Below, one piece after another: positions 23,873 through 36,200 of a stretch of DNA of 64,000 bases. The notes beneath the pieces were generated by a model that searched no databases, had not been told where the DNA came from, and saw only the letters and a list, made by a program, of their open reading frames with translations. Source of the stretch: Neoscytalidium dimidiatum (taxonomy: Eukaryota > Ascomycota > Dothideomycetes > Botryosphaeriales > Botryosphaeriaceae); the NCBI GenBank assembly GCA_037367355.1, contig CM074705.1, forward strand, positions 806,001 through 870,000, in the 5' to 3' direction. Made by a program: the position numbers and the translations under genes. Position 1 is the stretch's first letter. Each line of letters starts with the position of its first letter.

Positions 23873-24513
23873 GGAGTCGGAACGGAAGAGGCAGTTGGTC
23901 GAGGCGTGCGCAGACCGGAAAAAGCAATTCGCGAGGTGGGACACGGCATACAAGAACCCCGCACATATAGCTCCTGTGTCGATGCACGCCCTTGCTATGC
24001 AAGACTCTTGGGCATCTCAGACATGTTCACGCAGTTGCTGACACAGACACAGCAGCTGCTTGAGTTGTCAGCGGCTGACAAAGTAGGGCCGATAGAAGAG
24101 CAAGGCGCGCAATGAGGCATTCGAGCACGCTGCTGTGGAGTTTTAGCCGGATTACTGCCTCGGTATGCGAGTCGGGACCGCGGTCGCGGGTGGAAGTGGA
24201 GATGGCGATGGAGATGGGATGGTGTTGAGGGGAGGGGCGATTGGCGGTCATGCAGGGCGCACGCGGCCGAGGATGACCCCTGCTCGGGCGGTGCTGTGTA
24301 CTGTCAATGGTGGAAGGCACGGTTGGAGGCCCCGCTTTCCTGGGCTTAGAAATTGCGCCGCCGGGTCGCGGTTGCCTTTACATCATCCGCGCGCGAAGTA
24401 TATCTATCCACTGCATCCTTACCTCCGCCGTGCCCCATGCGCTTGCAGAAGACCTACGCCCCGGTTCCCTTCTCCGAAGAAAAGAGGAGCTTCGCCGCCC
24501 AGCTGCCCCAACG
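23873..24513. other. region between AT-hook gene and quinone oxidoreductase
   Basis: The first 170 bases hold the open, out-of-frame continuation of the AT-hook protein (to 24041). The rest is GC-rich promoter sequence of the oxidoreductase gene. Confidence 0.5.
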
Positions 24514-25614
24514 ATGCCGGAGACTATGCGAGCAATTGGTGCGCCCCCAGCACCCTCTGCGCCCTTCCCGCCACCCCCCTTCCATTGCTACACCATGCGC
24601 TAACCCCGATCCACGACAGACATCAAGAACGGCACCGGCCCGGCCGACGCCCTCTTCCTCAGCCATGACGTCCCGAAGCCCGTCCCGAAAGCTGCAGAAG
24701 CGCTCGTCCGCATTAAGGCCTTCGGCTTGAACCGTATGGACTTGTTGCAGCGCGAGGGTAAGTACCCCGTGCCGCCCCAGGCTCCCTCGATCTTGGGCGT
24801 CGAATTCAGCGGCGTGATCGAATCCTTCGGCAGCAGCGAACACGAGAGAGGCTTCAAGGTCGGCGACGCCGTCTTCGGCCTTGCTTACGGCGGCGCTTAC
24901 GCCGAGTATATCGCCGTCTCGACACATATGCTGGTTCACAAGCCCGACGAGCTATCGTGGGAGCAGTGTGCGGGGATCCCAGAGACGTGGATCACCGCTA
25001 TACAGGCCATGTACCTGATCGGCGAGTTCAAGCCGGGCAAGAGCATTCTCTGGCACGCTGGCGCCAGTAGTGTCAGCATCGCCGGGATTCAGTTGAGCGT
25101 TGCTGATGGCGCCTCCGCCGTCTACGCGACTGCGCGTCAAGATGAGAAGTGCGACTTTGTCGTCAAGGAGCTCGGCGCTACCAAGGCTTTCAACACCACC
25201 AAGGTCAACTGGTCGGAGGAGCTGCTCAAGGCCACCGATGGCAAGGGTGTTGACATCATCATTGACTTCGTTGGCGCCGACTACTTCAAGGGCAACCTTG
25301 ATGCCGCCGCTCGTGATGCTCGCATCGTGAACCTGGGCGTCATGAGTGGCACCAACCTCGACGGCAAGGGCGTCGACATGGGCGCCTTCGTTCGCAAGCG
25401 CCTACGATTTGAAGGCAGCAGTCTGCGCAGCCGTGACGAAGCCTACCAGGGCCGCCTGCGCGACCAGCTCGTCGAACACGCCTTACCCAAGTTCAAGGAC
25501 GGCTCTTTCAAGGTTTTGATCGAGAAGGTCCTTCCCTGGGAGCAGATTGTCGACGCGCACAAATTGATGGAGTCCAACAAGACCAAGGGCAAGATCATCT
25601 GCACGATTTCATGA
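24514..25614 (+). CDS. PIG3-like NAD(P)H quinone oxidoreductase (MDR superfamily)
   Basis: Two exons, 24514-24538 (25 nt) and 24620-25614, giving 339 residues. Phrases match the PIG3/TP53I3 group of zinc-less MDR reductases: ALVRIKAFGLNRMDLLQREGKYP, ILGVEFSGVIE, IPETWITAIQAMY, SLRSRDEAYQGRL and ANK-like SNKTKGKII at the end. No catalytic-zinc Cys/His set is present, as expected for quinone oxidoreductases. The nucleotide-binding turn reads HAGASSVSIAGIQL, with Ser where many relatives have Gly (SGVG); my recollection is that this is common in fungal members. It likely reduces quinones or related electrophiles with NADPH. The tiny first exon supplies MPETMRAI and joins in frame to DIKNGTGPADALFL. 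An alternative start is the second Met at 24526, giving 335 residues. Confidence 0.86.
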
Positions 25615-27627
25615 TACACGAGGACCGGCTTAGCACGACGCATATGAGGTCTCTGGCAGACGTATATATTGTACATATCGAGGCGTCTGGGGTGCGACAT
25701 GGATTTTCATAGATAACTCTCGTTCGTGCCCTACCTCCACTTTTTCAGAATTGAATACTATTCAATCATTGCTTCTCTCTGGCATCATCGCTTGTAACTC
25801 TTTCTGGCCTGCAGTCGTCATCACCGCAATTCTGAAACGAATTTCCTGCAACCCCGTCTGACGTGTCTTGCGCAGGATCCTACAGCAGGGATGCCGCAGC
25901 TGAAAGTAAGCGCTGAAGGCGACACAACAGGAAAGGGATCAGCTGGAACCAAATGTCAATCGTCGCGAGGTTGTGACATTTTGACGGCGACAGTACGAGT
26001 ATCTTCAGCAAGAGGTTCCTCGCCCGAGCTTCAGTTATCCTCGTACATCTGCTTTTCCAAAACTCATTCGTGTAGAACGATCAGCAGTAACATTACAAGA
26101 TCCACTAATTACCGTACCATTCAAATGCCGAGACTCATGCAACGCAATGGTGGTAGCTAGGCTGACAACCTGTGGTCTGGCCTACAATCTTTGTATGGCC
26201 TCCACTCCCACCCTTGCGTTAGCGGAGGTCGAGGGTCTGTAAATCTCTGCTCAGTCATCTTCGCCGTAGATTCGTAATGGAACAGAACAGGTTCACATAT
26301 CAATGTGTCAGGACTACTTACTGTGGTCATCATAGTTAAAGCAAAAGGGACCCTCGACATGTGGGTAGATAGAAAGTCCTTTAACACTAATGTGTACATG
26401 CGTTGCTCCGAGTTGGTCATGGGCATCCACCAGGCTAGAGTATCGGTAGGATCCTATGTGCAGCGAAGCCATCGAACCAGTGTAGATAGTTCTTGAGGCG
26501 ACGCGTGAAACCGGTCGGCACAGATCCGAAGGCCTAAATCGTATCAGACTACTTGCACCTCTTCCGCCGTCTATTCTTTGGCACTAAGGTGGTTGATAGT
26601 TGATATTTCGTTGATTGATGAGTTTGATCTTCTCGTGAATGCTTCAGCTCTTGTTCTGCCGCGCATCTGGGTGGGCCGGTGGCGGGACCTGATAATTTTC
26701 TCAACTCAAGATGTCGCGGCTGATGCTCAGCAAGCAATTTCTCATGATCATCCCAAATCCGATATGTATAGATAAAGCTCCTCCGTCTTCACACTACTCC
26801 ATACATCTTTTGCGAAACTCATCGCCACGGCTTCCGCCCTTATCACTTCAAATCACCGCCACTGGCGATTGTTCTGCCACCTCATTCCTCCATATTCCAA
26901 ACTCTCCCCTCCCCTAAGAATCGAAGCGAGTAGAATGAGAGCAAGCAGGAACAGAAGTGGTATCATCGTCAAAAAGAAGCGAGCGCCCCGCAATTCAAAA
27001 CGATCGTCTCGGGAAGCCTACGTCCGTATGGCCCTCTCTTGGGCTCTTTTGAATTGCAAAGAAGATCATCAGACGAAGATTAAATGAGGAAAATCAAGAA
27101 GACTCGTTTCTCGAAACGAAGAAGATGAAAGGGGACCAAGGTCATCATCAATCGTCATGATAATGATACAGAGAAGAGAAGAAGAATGAAAACGACGGTG
27201 CTCCCGGCTGCCATCCCCTCAGCTCACCCCATCGGATGGCTGTTCACCCCGTTACCCTGGCATGTTACTCATATTACCATTAGTTGCCGGTTTCGACATT
27301 TTTTTTTTTTTTCTGACGAAGCTTAGAATCTCGTATCATTTTTCCATTGGATATTCGTCCTTTTGTGTCCGTCTCGTTCCGTAGTCCCGTCTCTTTCGAA
27401 GTCCTTTCGTTCCGTTCCGGATGGTCTTTTTATCTTCACTTGCCGCATTTGCTGATGGGAAACCCCGTTCCTCAAGCCTCAATCTCTTCCCCACAAATGC
27501 TTCGTCCACTCTGTTTCTTCTTAATCCCTCTTATAAGCACTCAGGCCGCATTCATCTGATGGCCTCTTCAGCCGGATAAAGAACCCAAGAGAACAGCAAC
27601 ACCCTTACCTTCCTCCTTCATCCCTCA
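25615..27627. other. intergenic, 2 kb between convergent genes
   Basis: Lies between the 3' ends of the oxidoreductase (plus) and kelch (minus) genes. It is AT-richer than its surroundings, with a T run near 27300-27312. The open frames are short and unrecognisable. Confidence 0.5.
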
Positions 27628-30559
27628 TCAGTCTCGATTGATGACCCTCAAACTCCTTCTCGGATTCAACAGCACGCCCCTCGTGCCCCAGAAGCTCGGC
27701 TCCTGGCCAGCCAACAGATCGTCCGTACTACTCACGCTCCCACTCCTTCTGCCACCGGCTCCACTACCAGCACCGGCGCCATACCCCGCCGCGCCCTCCG
27801 CCGCGCTGCCGCTGCCGCTTCCGCTCGGACCCGCCTGATAGCCGCTGCTCCCGCCGGCGTGGCTCCCGTTCCTGATGGCGCTGTACCGTTCGTCGGAGCT
27901 GGTCTTGGCGGACGAGCCGCCGAAGACGCCGCCGGCGGGCGGCATCACGAAGCCCGTCTTCTCGGCGGCGCGGGCCGGGTCGGCGGCGTGGGCCTGCGCC
28001 TGCGCAACGTGATTCTTGTACAGCTGCAGCTGGCGGCGGTACACCCAGGCGCAGAAGGCGAAGTAGGCGGCGATGACGAAGAAGACGCCGGCGAGGACGC
28101 CGCCGACGATGGCGCCGACATTCGTACCGCCGCCGCCAGTGGAGTTGCCCGCGCCGGAGATGGCCGTCTGCGTGGTAATGCTGCCGTCGCCGTTGGTAAC
28201 TGTGTATGTGATGGGTTTACCCGTGGCGAGCGGCCCTGCGGTGACAGTCTGGACGGGAGCTGTTACGGTGGCGCCGCCCGTGGGCCCGCCACCTACAGCT
28301 GAGACAACTTCATCTGGAACAGAATAACCGTAGCTGCCTTCAAGGCCCGAGGAAGCGTTACTGCCGCGTTGGGAGAGCTGCTGCGAGAAAGGGTTGGAGC
28401 CTTCCGTAAAGACGGCACCGCCCGAGGTATCCTGCGCATCAGTACCAGAGAGGGCGGTGAACTGGTTGTTCCAGGTGAGCGAGGAGGTGTTGAAGACATA
28501 GACTCCGGGAGAGTCGCACGAGAGCTCGTCGCCGACGTAGCCGCCGATAACGATGAGCTGACCATCCCAGATATTGCAGGTGTGGCCGGCACGGGCATAC
28601 GGGACGGACTGACTACCCTGGTCGACTTGGATCCAGGTGAAGGACGGGACGGTCAGGATCCACATGTCGTTGTATTGCGTTTGGTCGTCGCCCAGGTCTT
28701 GGCCGCCGAACATATACATGTTATAGCTCGAACCACTACAGGACAAGAGTCAGAACGTCCCGTGTTTGAAGACGAGTAATTCTAGTCCTCATATGGAAAC
28801 TTACTCTGCTGCTGCTGCGACTACCGCACAAGGATTGACGCGGATCTTCGGTGGCGTACCGCTGGTGGGCTGCTTGAACCACGTAGATGTAGCGATGTCA
28901 TAAACGTCGATCACGTTCATTTGGGTCTGTATTTTGCTCGTCAGCCTTCATTTTTAGAAGCTCAAGAGGCGGCAAATAAATCACTCTTCCGTTCGCAGTA
29001 GCAGGTCACTAAATGTGCTGTGACAGTGAAGCTGTCGCGCACAACGTTCATGGGCAGTTGAAGAACTCGTCCGGATGTCAACGTCGAATAGAATCGGTGA
29101 CATGTACATCAGGAAGACCGCTTCAGCTCCCGCTGCAAACTTTGATGATTGATTTTTTTTTTTTTTTGCCGCCCGCATTGTGAGCGCAATTTTCGCATAA
29201 ACTTACGAAAGTGGAATTTGTGCCGCCTGCAAGACCGAGCAAGATCCCCTCATCGCCAAAGCCAGGAACGTAGACGAGAATGCCGTCAGCACGCTCCGGA
29301 AAGCCGCTGGTCTCCTGGAGACCTCCCTCGGTGATATTCCGCCAGGTGCCATCCGATCCTGCCGTTTTGCCGTCGGACAAAGAGTCCACACCATTGTTTG
29401 TGTAGCCAGGGAACGTGTATTCGACCAGAGATCTTAGGTAGATTCGAGCGATCTGGTTTGACCAGTCCTCCGTGGTCCATGTGTCCAAGTGGCCGCCGAA
29501 GTAAAAGCCGCGACCGATCTGGGGAACATTGGCGCCTGCGCCCTCTGCTGCGCGTTGTACCGGCTCGTTGCTACCAGCAGCATTCTCTCCTGCAGATGTT
29601 TGAGGGTTGGAGTGCTCGGTCCATGACGAAGATGAAATATCGTACTCCCAGAGCGAGAATGCGGTAGGATAGTCTGGAGTGTTTCCCTGATTCCCGTCTT
29701 GGAATTCGCCACCGTAGAGGAAGAGAGACGTCCGCGAATTCCACAGATAGGCGAGTGACACGGCTGGCGGTCCAGAGGGCTGCGGCAGGCCCGTAAAGGA
29801 GGGCGAGGAGATTTGCCATGATTTAGTAAGATCGAGCATCAGGAAGTCATTATCTGCTTACGATTAGCTCCGTGCTAACCAGTTGGTTGTCGAGGTAAAG
29901 TACTGACTCCAGGTATTGCTCGTCTGGTCCGCTTCGGTCTTCGCACGGCCGCCGTATATGTAGAGCGTGCCATTGACGATAGCGGCTATTTTCTAGTCAG
30001 CAAGGAAGCGAAATCTTGCCTTGATCTTCATAAGCTTACTCGCATGACTCCATCGGGTGCAGACATCTGTAGGACTGTCTGCTCTCTTCTCTAGGTCTGC
30101 TCCACGCGGCACGACGCCAGCATACGCACCACCCAACGCCGGTCCCGAGCTTCCAAAGAACGGCAAACTATGCGTCACCGGGATGACCAAGAAGACGAGT
30201 AGCGCAAGGAAGCACAGCCGGTAGAGCCTCGTCATACCGCCCAGCGCAGCGACGTCCACGGCCTTCACTTCCACGAAAGGTCCGTCCTCGAACAGTTCCC
30301 GCTCCTTTCGCGGCTCGAAGTCGGCCGAGTCGTAGTCGGAATCCTCGTCGTCACCAAGCTCCTCCTCCATCACTTCTTCCAATCGCACGCAATCATTCGA
30401 GAAGCGGGAGCTCGAAGCCGAGTTCCTTGGTAACAAGGGGTTTGGCGACAGAATTGGCGAGCTAGGAACGGGCGCATACTTGTCGCTGGGATCATCAACA
30501 AGGCCGACCTCTAAGAACACGGACTTGCGCCGCGGGTTTGATGTTGCCGAGGGCATCAT
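27628..30559 (-). CDS. membrane-anchored kelch-repeat protein
   Basis: Five exons, complement of 27628-28735, 28805-28926, 29207-29853, 29908-29985 and 30040-30559, giving 824 residues from the chosen start. Residues 1-108 are polar and acidic; a hydrophobic segment follows at about 114-131 (FLALLVFLVIPV). Then come kelch-type blades with hydrophobic-GG turns: LYIYGGR, SLFLYGGEF, YMFGGQD, LIVIGGY, with paired Trp such as SNTWNND and SFTWIQV. A Ser/Thr/Gly-rich spacer leads to a second membrane segment (about 672-697) and a basic, Gly/Ser-rich tail. The propeller probably lies outside the cytosol. The start is uncertain: Met1 here is at 30559, but an earlier in-frame ATG at 30691 would add a poly-Arg/poly-Cys stretch from a triplet repeat, and Met109 just before the hydrophobic segment would make it a signal peptide. 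Its partner is unknown. Confidence 0.8.
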
Positions 30560-30601
30560 CTTGGCGCAATGGTCTGGAGTTGGTGATCCGGTGGCTCGCT
30601 C

Positions 30602-30655
30602 GCAGCAGCAGCAGCAACAACAGCAGCAACAGCAGCAGCGGCGGCGGCGGCGGCG
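30602..30655. repeat. CAG/CAA-CGG triplet repeat
   Basis: About 12 CAG/CAA triplets followed by about 5 CGG triplets, just upstream of the kelch start used here. On the minus strand it would read as Cys or other homopolymers if translated, which argues for a leader position. Confidence 0.8.
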
Positions 30656-31982
30656 CGATGGTTTTGGCTTTTCTGCGACCAGCCTAAGCAACCAAGCTCC
30701 CTCGTACTAGCCACTTTATGTTTGGTCGGAACGAAACGGGGAAGTAGCTTTTGGGGCGTAGTGCGTGGCGAGGTGAGCGAGGATGCAGAGCGAGTAATGA
30801 GAGTGAGAAGTAGATGGGAATTCGCTCCGACAGGTCGACGCGCGGGCTAGGGTGTGAGAGAGCAGTCTATGCCTGAGAGCGGAAATTCAGGCCCAGTGTC
30901 TAATCGTTGATCCTGGAGCAATGGTGACTGAGTATGACGTCGCAGGGTTCGGCTGTATATATTGCGGGCGACGGGGATCTAGGGGCGGGCGTCACAGCGA
31001 CGTTGGAGGTGGTGCGATTGGCAGGAACAGCAGTTGGAATCGGAGGAGAGAGCAACTGTTAGGCCCGTAGGAAATAGTGGTCGACAGAGACGGCTGTGTT
31101 CCCTTGCACACCAGCACTGTCTTTCAGGGTCCGCTGGAGGCTGATGGCGCGGCGAAGGAAATCGGGGACACGGCGGTTTAGAGGCGCATTAGAGCTCCCT
31201 CGTGAGCAGACGGCGAGCAATGGGGCCGGGGTGTGGCGGCGCGATGGTATGCAACGTGGACACGGATACGAGACCACGAGGAGCAGCAGTGGCAGCAGGA
31301 GAAAGTGATGGGCGGCAGCAGGCGATAAGCAGGGTGGGTGAGCGGTGAATGCGGACAGTGCAGGCGAGTGGAGCGCGGCGCAGGGCAGAGCAGAGCAGAG
31401 CAGCAGAGGAGCAGAGCAACGGCAGCAGCAGCAGCAGCAGCGGTAGAGCTACAGCAGCGGGGAGCAACTAAAGGAAGAAGCATGGCAGCACAGGGCCTGG
31501 CGCGCACAAGCAGGGCGGGCGCGGGCGGGAGCACCAAGCAGGAAAGCATAGCAGCAGCAAGAAGCGCATCTCGATTGCGTTCCGGCGTCGAGCAAGCTGG
31601 GCGTTGGCCCGTCGCGTGAGACGTCATCCGAAGGCCGCCAGTTGCCCGCCACGGCAAGTGATTGACCCCCGGCAGGCGCCCCTCGCAACGGCGCTGGCTG
31701 CACTCGTCCCGAAACCGCCAACGAGACGCCGCCTGCTCAGACCCCAAAGGCCAAGCCGAACAACTCCCAACTGCTCCGCACCCGCTCGTCGTGACGCGCA
31801 ACCGCGCAGCTGCTGGCTGCAGCTACCACTGTGGCGTTTCGCCGGCAGTGCGGCACCAATCCGGCCCTGCTGCACCGCTGTCCGCCACCCGCGCCCAATC
31901 ATGCCGCGCCGTCTTGTTTACCTGTGGCGGTGGCCATCACACCTCAGCTTCGGCTGCACCTCGACGGGGGCGGGGGCGGCGG

Positions 31983-32024
31983 TGCACTTGCACTTGCACT
32001 TGCACTTGCACTTGCACTTACACT
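31983..32024. repeat. TGCACT hexanucleotide tandem repeat
   Basis: Six perfect TGCACT units plus one TACACT unit, head to tail, in intergenic DNA. It is a microsatellite-like tract. Confidence 0.9.
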
Positions 32025-33255
32025 TGCGTCGGGCGCGCTCGCTGGCTGGCTGCCCGGCCGTCACCTTCGTTCCTCGCTTCGCATCGCTGTCGCCGCCTTG
32101 CGTGACATGTGAACTGCGATGCCCGGGTCGTACAGTACCAGTGCCAAGCTGGGAGTACAGACGACCAGGAAGCGCCGAATCCTCACACGCCGTGCCTTGA
32201 TCGCGGCGCCCCGAGCGTAGTAGCCGTTGAAGCTTATCGGCACCTTGCCGTGCCAATCGAAACGCCAATCTATCTCAGGCGCCGCCCTCACACACCCACA
32301 AGCACATGCCCCCATGTCCGACACTGAGACATTCTTGCTAAATCTGGCGCCAGGCATGGCCTGCATGCGCGCTATCGTGAGATGTGTGTGGGAGCTTACG
32401 GGGACTCGCGCCCTCACGGCATGCTCCATTGGGCAATGGGCCTCGACTGGCGAGGGTGGCCTGGACGCCTCGCAGAGCCTCCTGGAGATCACACGCGCGC
32501 TGAAAATCTCTCAGACCCTCTCGGTCGATAGCAAAGTGAAAAATGTGGGTGCATCCACAACCATCTGAAGTGGGACCACTTGCTCCATACGGCTACAGTA
32601 GGTGGCAGAAGACTGCGTTGCAGCCTTAGCAGCACACTCCCCACCCGCTCGCAGGAGTTGTTCGGCACGGATTGTACTCCTTCCTTCATCCATTCATCTC
32701 CTCTAGGAGATGTCCACTAGTTCTATAAAATTGCGCGTGTCCATGGAAAGAACCAGGAACCCCGAAATCACCACGTTGTCACAGCCACATCCAAGCCATT
32801 GAAGAAAGAAACCAACACCAAATTTCAAATTGACTCCCGGGGTATACAATATGCCTGCAAAAGTAGCTAACGTCCAAAAAAGAGCGCCTTGATCTCCTTC
32901 CCTGTCGCCAACTCCCACCTGCCATATTACACCGCGAGACTTTACGCCCAAGAAAAGAGTTGATATTCTTCTTCCAGTGAAGAGTAAAAAAAAGAGAAGG
33001 CTGGTGTGGAGTCTCAACGACGCGCGTTCTCCTATCAGATTCACCTGGTGATTGTGCAACGCGAAGAACGCCGTTGAGCCACCCCACACCCCCTTTTGCC
33101 ATGCAACAGGTGTTGGACTGACAGATGCACCTGGCACGCAGCACAACAAAATGGCAGGCAATTACACTACATAAGATTGGTGATGAAGAGCAGAATGTAG
33201 AAGGATGACATCTGCCACGGATGCACGGCTCAAACACCTACCTTGACTTTGCGTC

Positions 33256-36200
33256 TTAGAACCTCCACCTGGGCTTGTCATCCTTTCTGTCGCCCTGTCG
33301 TGATGCGCTCCTGATACCAAAGCTGCTGAGCGTGCCACCAGCTCTGCTGCCAGCACGACTGTCAGCTCTGGAGCTTCTTCCACCATCCAGACTGGGCCGC
33401 GGGATGTCTAAGCTTGGACGGTCTATGCTCGCACGTGGCGTCTTGGGCTGCGGAAGCATGCTGGTGCGCCGCAGAGCCATGGCGCTGGCCGCACGTGGAC
33501 TCTTGCGCATCGACACTGGGCTGCTGGCATCCGAATACCCTGCGTCCATGAGCGCGTCGTCCGCACCTGGTGTGTGTGGCTCAAGGAATGCGCTGCGGCG
33601 CCTGTTTGCCGCTGTACTCGTGGGCACAGCCGATGACGACACAGTCCGCGTATCGAGGCGAGACAGCGCATTGCGGGAGGGCGTGCGGGGAGCAATGACA
33701 GAGGTGCGCTTGTTGGGTGCAGGAGTTGTTGAGGCAGGACGAGGAATGGATGACGCTGCAGGAGGTGAAGAGGGTCCGACCTGGCGAGGAGGGCTGGGCC
33801 TGGGTAAGTTGGAGTGTGAAGCAACACGATGGAGACCGCGGGGTTTAGGTGTGCTAGCCTCCTTCGAATAAGGGGAGGGAGTCGTGAGAGTCATGGGCTT
33901 GAAATTGTGCCCGATGGCGGTATCTTTCGTGTTTGTAGAACCGTTCCAACGAGGCTTGTTGGACGGGGGTGGAGTCGGTGCTGCGCGGCGGACTGGAGGT
34001 GTCGGAGTGACCATCGAGTATCTCGGGTTTGGAGGTGTCTTCTCTTCAGCACGGGAGAACGATAGCGGTGGCTTACGAGGAGCGGAAGAAGGCGCAGGAA
34101 TGCCGGAGAAACGTCTGTTGGCTGACGGGGCAGACTTGTTGCTGTTGAAGCTACTCTGGCGGGACTTGAACCTCTCGTTGTCTTTGCGGCTTAGAACCAC
34201 AACGGATGAGGCGGGCGAACTCCCAGGAGTATCAACGGTACTGCTTGCAAACGACCGTTCAGTCGACAGAATCGTCGAGATGGAATCTCGGAGCTGGTCG
34301 CTGTCTTTCATGTTAAGCCCCTCCACGCGTTCTTGCATCTCCCTCATCTCCTCCTCCAAGCCAGCCCATTCGCGCCTCATATCTGACTGCAGCCTGAGAA
34401 TCTCGCCGTTCACCGTCAGTCGATCCTTCACACCTTTGTCGATGATCATGAGTACACGTTCAATGGCGGGACCATAGTGCATCCTCTTCGCTTCGAAGCT
34501 TTCAATCTTCTTAGCGGTGGCGGGCAGGTTAGTGATGTGCTGACCCTCGTCCAAGGCTTCGCGCAACTTGATCACGCTCCTTTTGACCGATTCGCACATC
34601 TTTGCTGCTTGCCTGCCTGCATTGCGGAAGACCAAAACCCACCTATCCTCTCCAAGCTCCCTCCTGAGAGACTCTGCGTCGCGCTCCAGCCTCCTCCACT
34701 TATCCTCAAGCGAATTCCGCCTGTGCTCTAGCTCAGCACAAGCAGTGGGGAAGACATACTGAGCGCGCATCTGAAATTGAGCAAGTCTCATAGGAAGAAA
34801 GTCCAGGGAAGCACGAAGCGGCTGCATACGAGCGAAGAGAGCGAGAAGATTCGAATCTTCTTGCGCGGTTCCGGGAGAAACAAGTGGCGACGACTTTTCG
34901 TTGAAGGCGGGAGGAAGACTGAAGCGGCTGTGAGAGATTCTCTTGTTGTTTGGCGGCGTCTCCTCGACGATCGTCTCCAGAGACTCGATATCGAGGCCGT
35001 TTCCATTCTCCGTGATGCTCTCAGCCATGACGCTGCGATGGCGACGCTCCTCCATCTCAAACACCAATCTGCCAAGAGCCTCCACTTCCAAACTGATGTC
35101 GCCGAGGACAGTATTCCACAATTCCTCCCACTCCATAGCAATTTCCACTTGCTCCTTCACACCTCTCAGCTTATTCTTGATGCCCGCCCAATCATTGAGA
35201 ATATTCTCCATCTGTTCCACAAGCCTTGTCAGATCCGCCATAGACAGACTTCCTATATCCGACCTGGTCTGAAGTTCCTCGATCGCAACAACAAACACCC
35301 TAATCAGAGTTTCGAACGTGTTTATCGCTGCGTCGACCTCGTCCAGACCTTCTCGGCCGGCTGCAGATGCCCAGTCAACATCATCCTCCGCATCCAGTCC
35401 GTTCAGCACGTCGGACGCTTTCGACATCCACACGCGAATCTGACCCGCCGCATCGTTCAGGGCGCTGGAGGCAGCCTTCGATGTCGGGATCGCGGAGATA
35501 CTTGCTTGCAGGGATGAGGCATCGGGGAGTTTTATCGACGTGAGTTGTTGGATCTGGTTGGTGAAAGAGACACGCGAAAGCGTGTAAATGGACGCTGCTC
35601 GTGACAATCCGTGCGGGTTGAAGTATGAATCCTCAGGGTCTTCTTGTTCTTCCTGTATCTCGCCTAACGACTCCGGCTCTAGGACCGGCTCTGGTGGGAG
35701 CTCAGGCGTGTTGTCCACTACCGGTGGCGAGTCCTTCGGGGGCGGTGTCGGTGGCCTGGACTCATCGGGCGAAGGTTCAGCTTCGGTGGTACCTCTCGAC
35801 ATCGATATAGAGCTGCCCCGCGACTTGCCGATCTCGGGCAGCCTGAATTTTGAGGTATCGGTCTCCAGCACATCGACTTCGCTGTCGTCGTAGTCGGAAT
35901 GCACCATGCGATCGCTGACGCTTATGATGCTCGAGTGGTCGCTCTCGTGGGCCGCAAGTGGGCCGTCCATGAGACTTCTCTCACTGCCACCTGTGGATTG
36001 TGTGGTGAGCCGCGGCGCGCGCGGCCCACTCCAGGCTCTGCCTCGGCGCTCAACGCGGACGGAGTGCTCCTGCTGGTGCAGTAGGTCGAGCTGGCGCAGC
36101 TGGTCCTCCGGAATGCGGCCGATCTCAACGTCGTCCTTGGATTGCTGTAGCCTGTTCTTCTTGTGGTGCAGGTCCAACAGCTTCATGCGGGCCAGCAGGC

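Larger units (their letters stand above)
30560..33255. other. intergenic, 2.7 kb, GC-rich with simple repeats
   Basis: Promoter side of the kelch gene and 3' flank of KAR9. A TATATA lies near 30956-30961 about 400 bases before the kelch start. The rest is CAG/GCA-rich and GC-rich with the hexamer repeat described separately. Many frames are open by composition only; none is supported. Confidence 0.5.

Noticed and set aside
30560..30691. Upstream extension of the kelch protein with poly-Arg and poly-Cys.
   Set aside because: Product of reading a CAG/CGG repeat as codons; more likely leader sequence.
31178..32268. Several 90-200-codon frames on both strands between the kelch gene and KAR9.
   Set aside because: They follow GC-rich and repeat sequence, are Arg/Ala/Cys-rich, and overlap one another without any domain.
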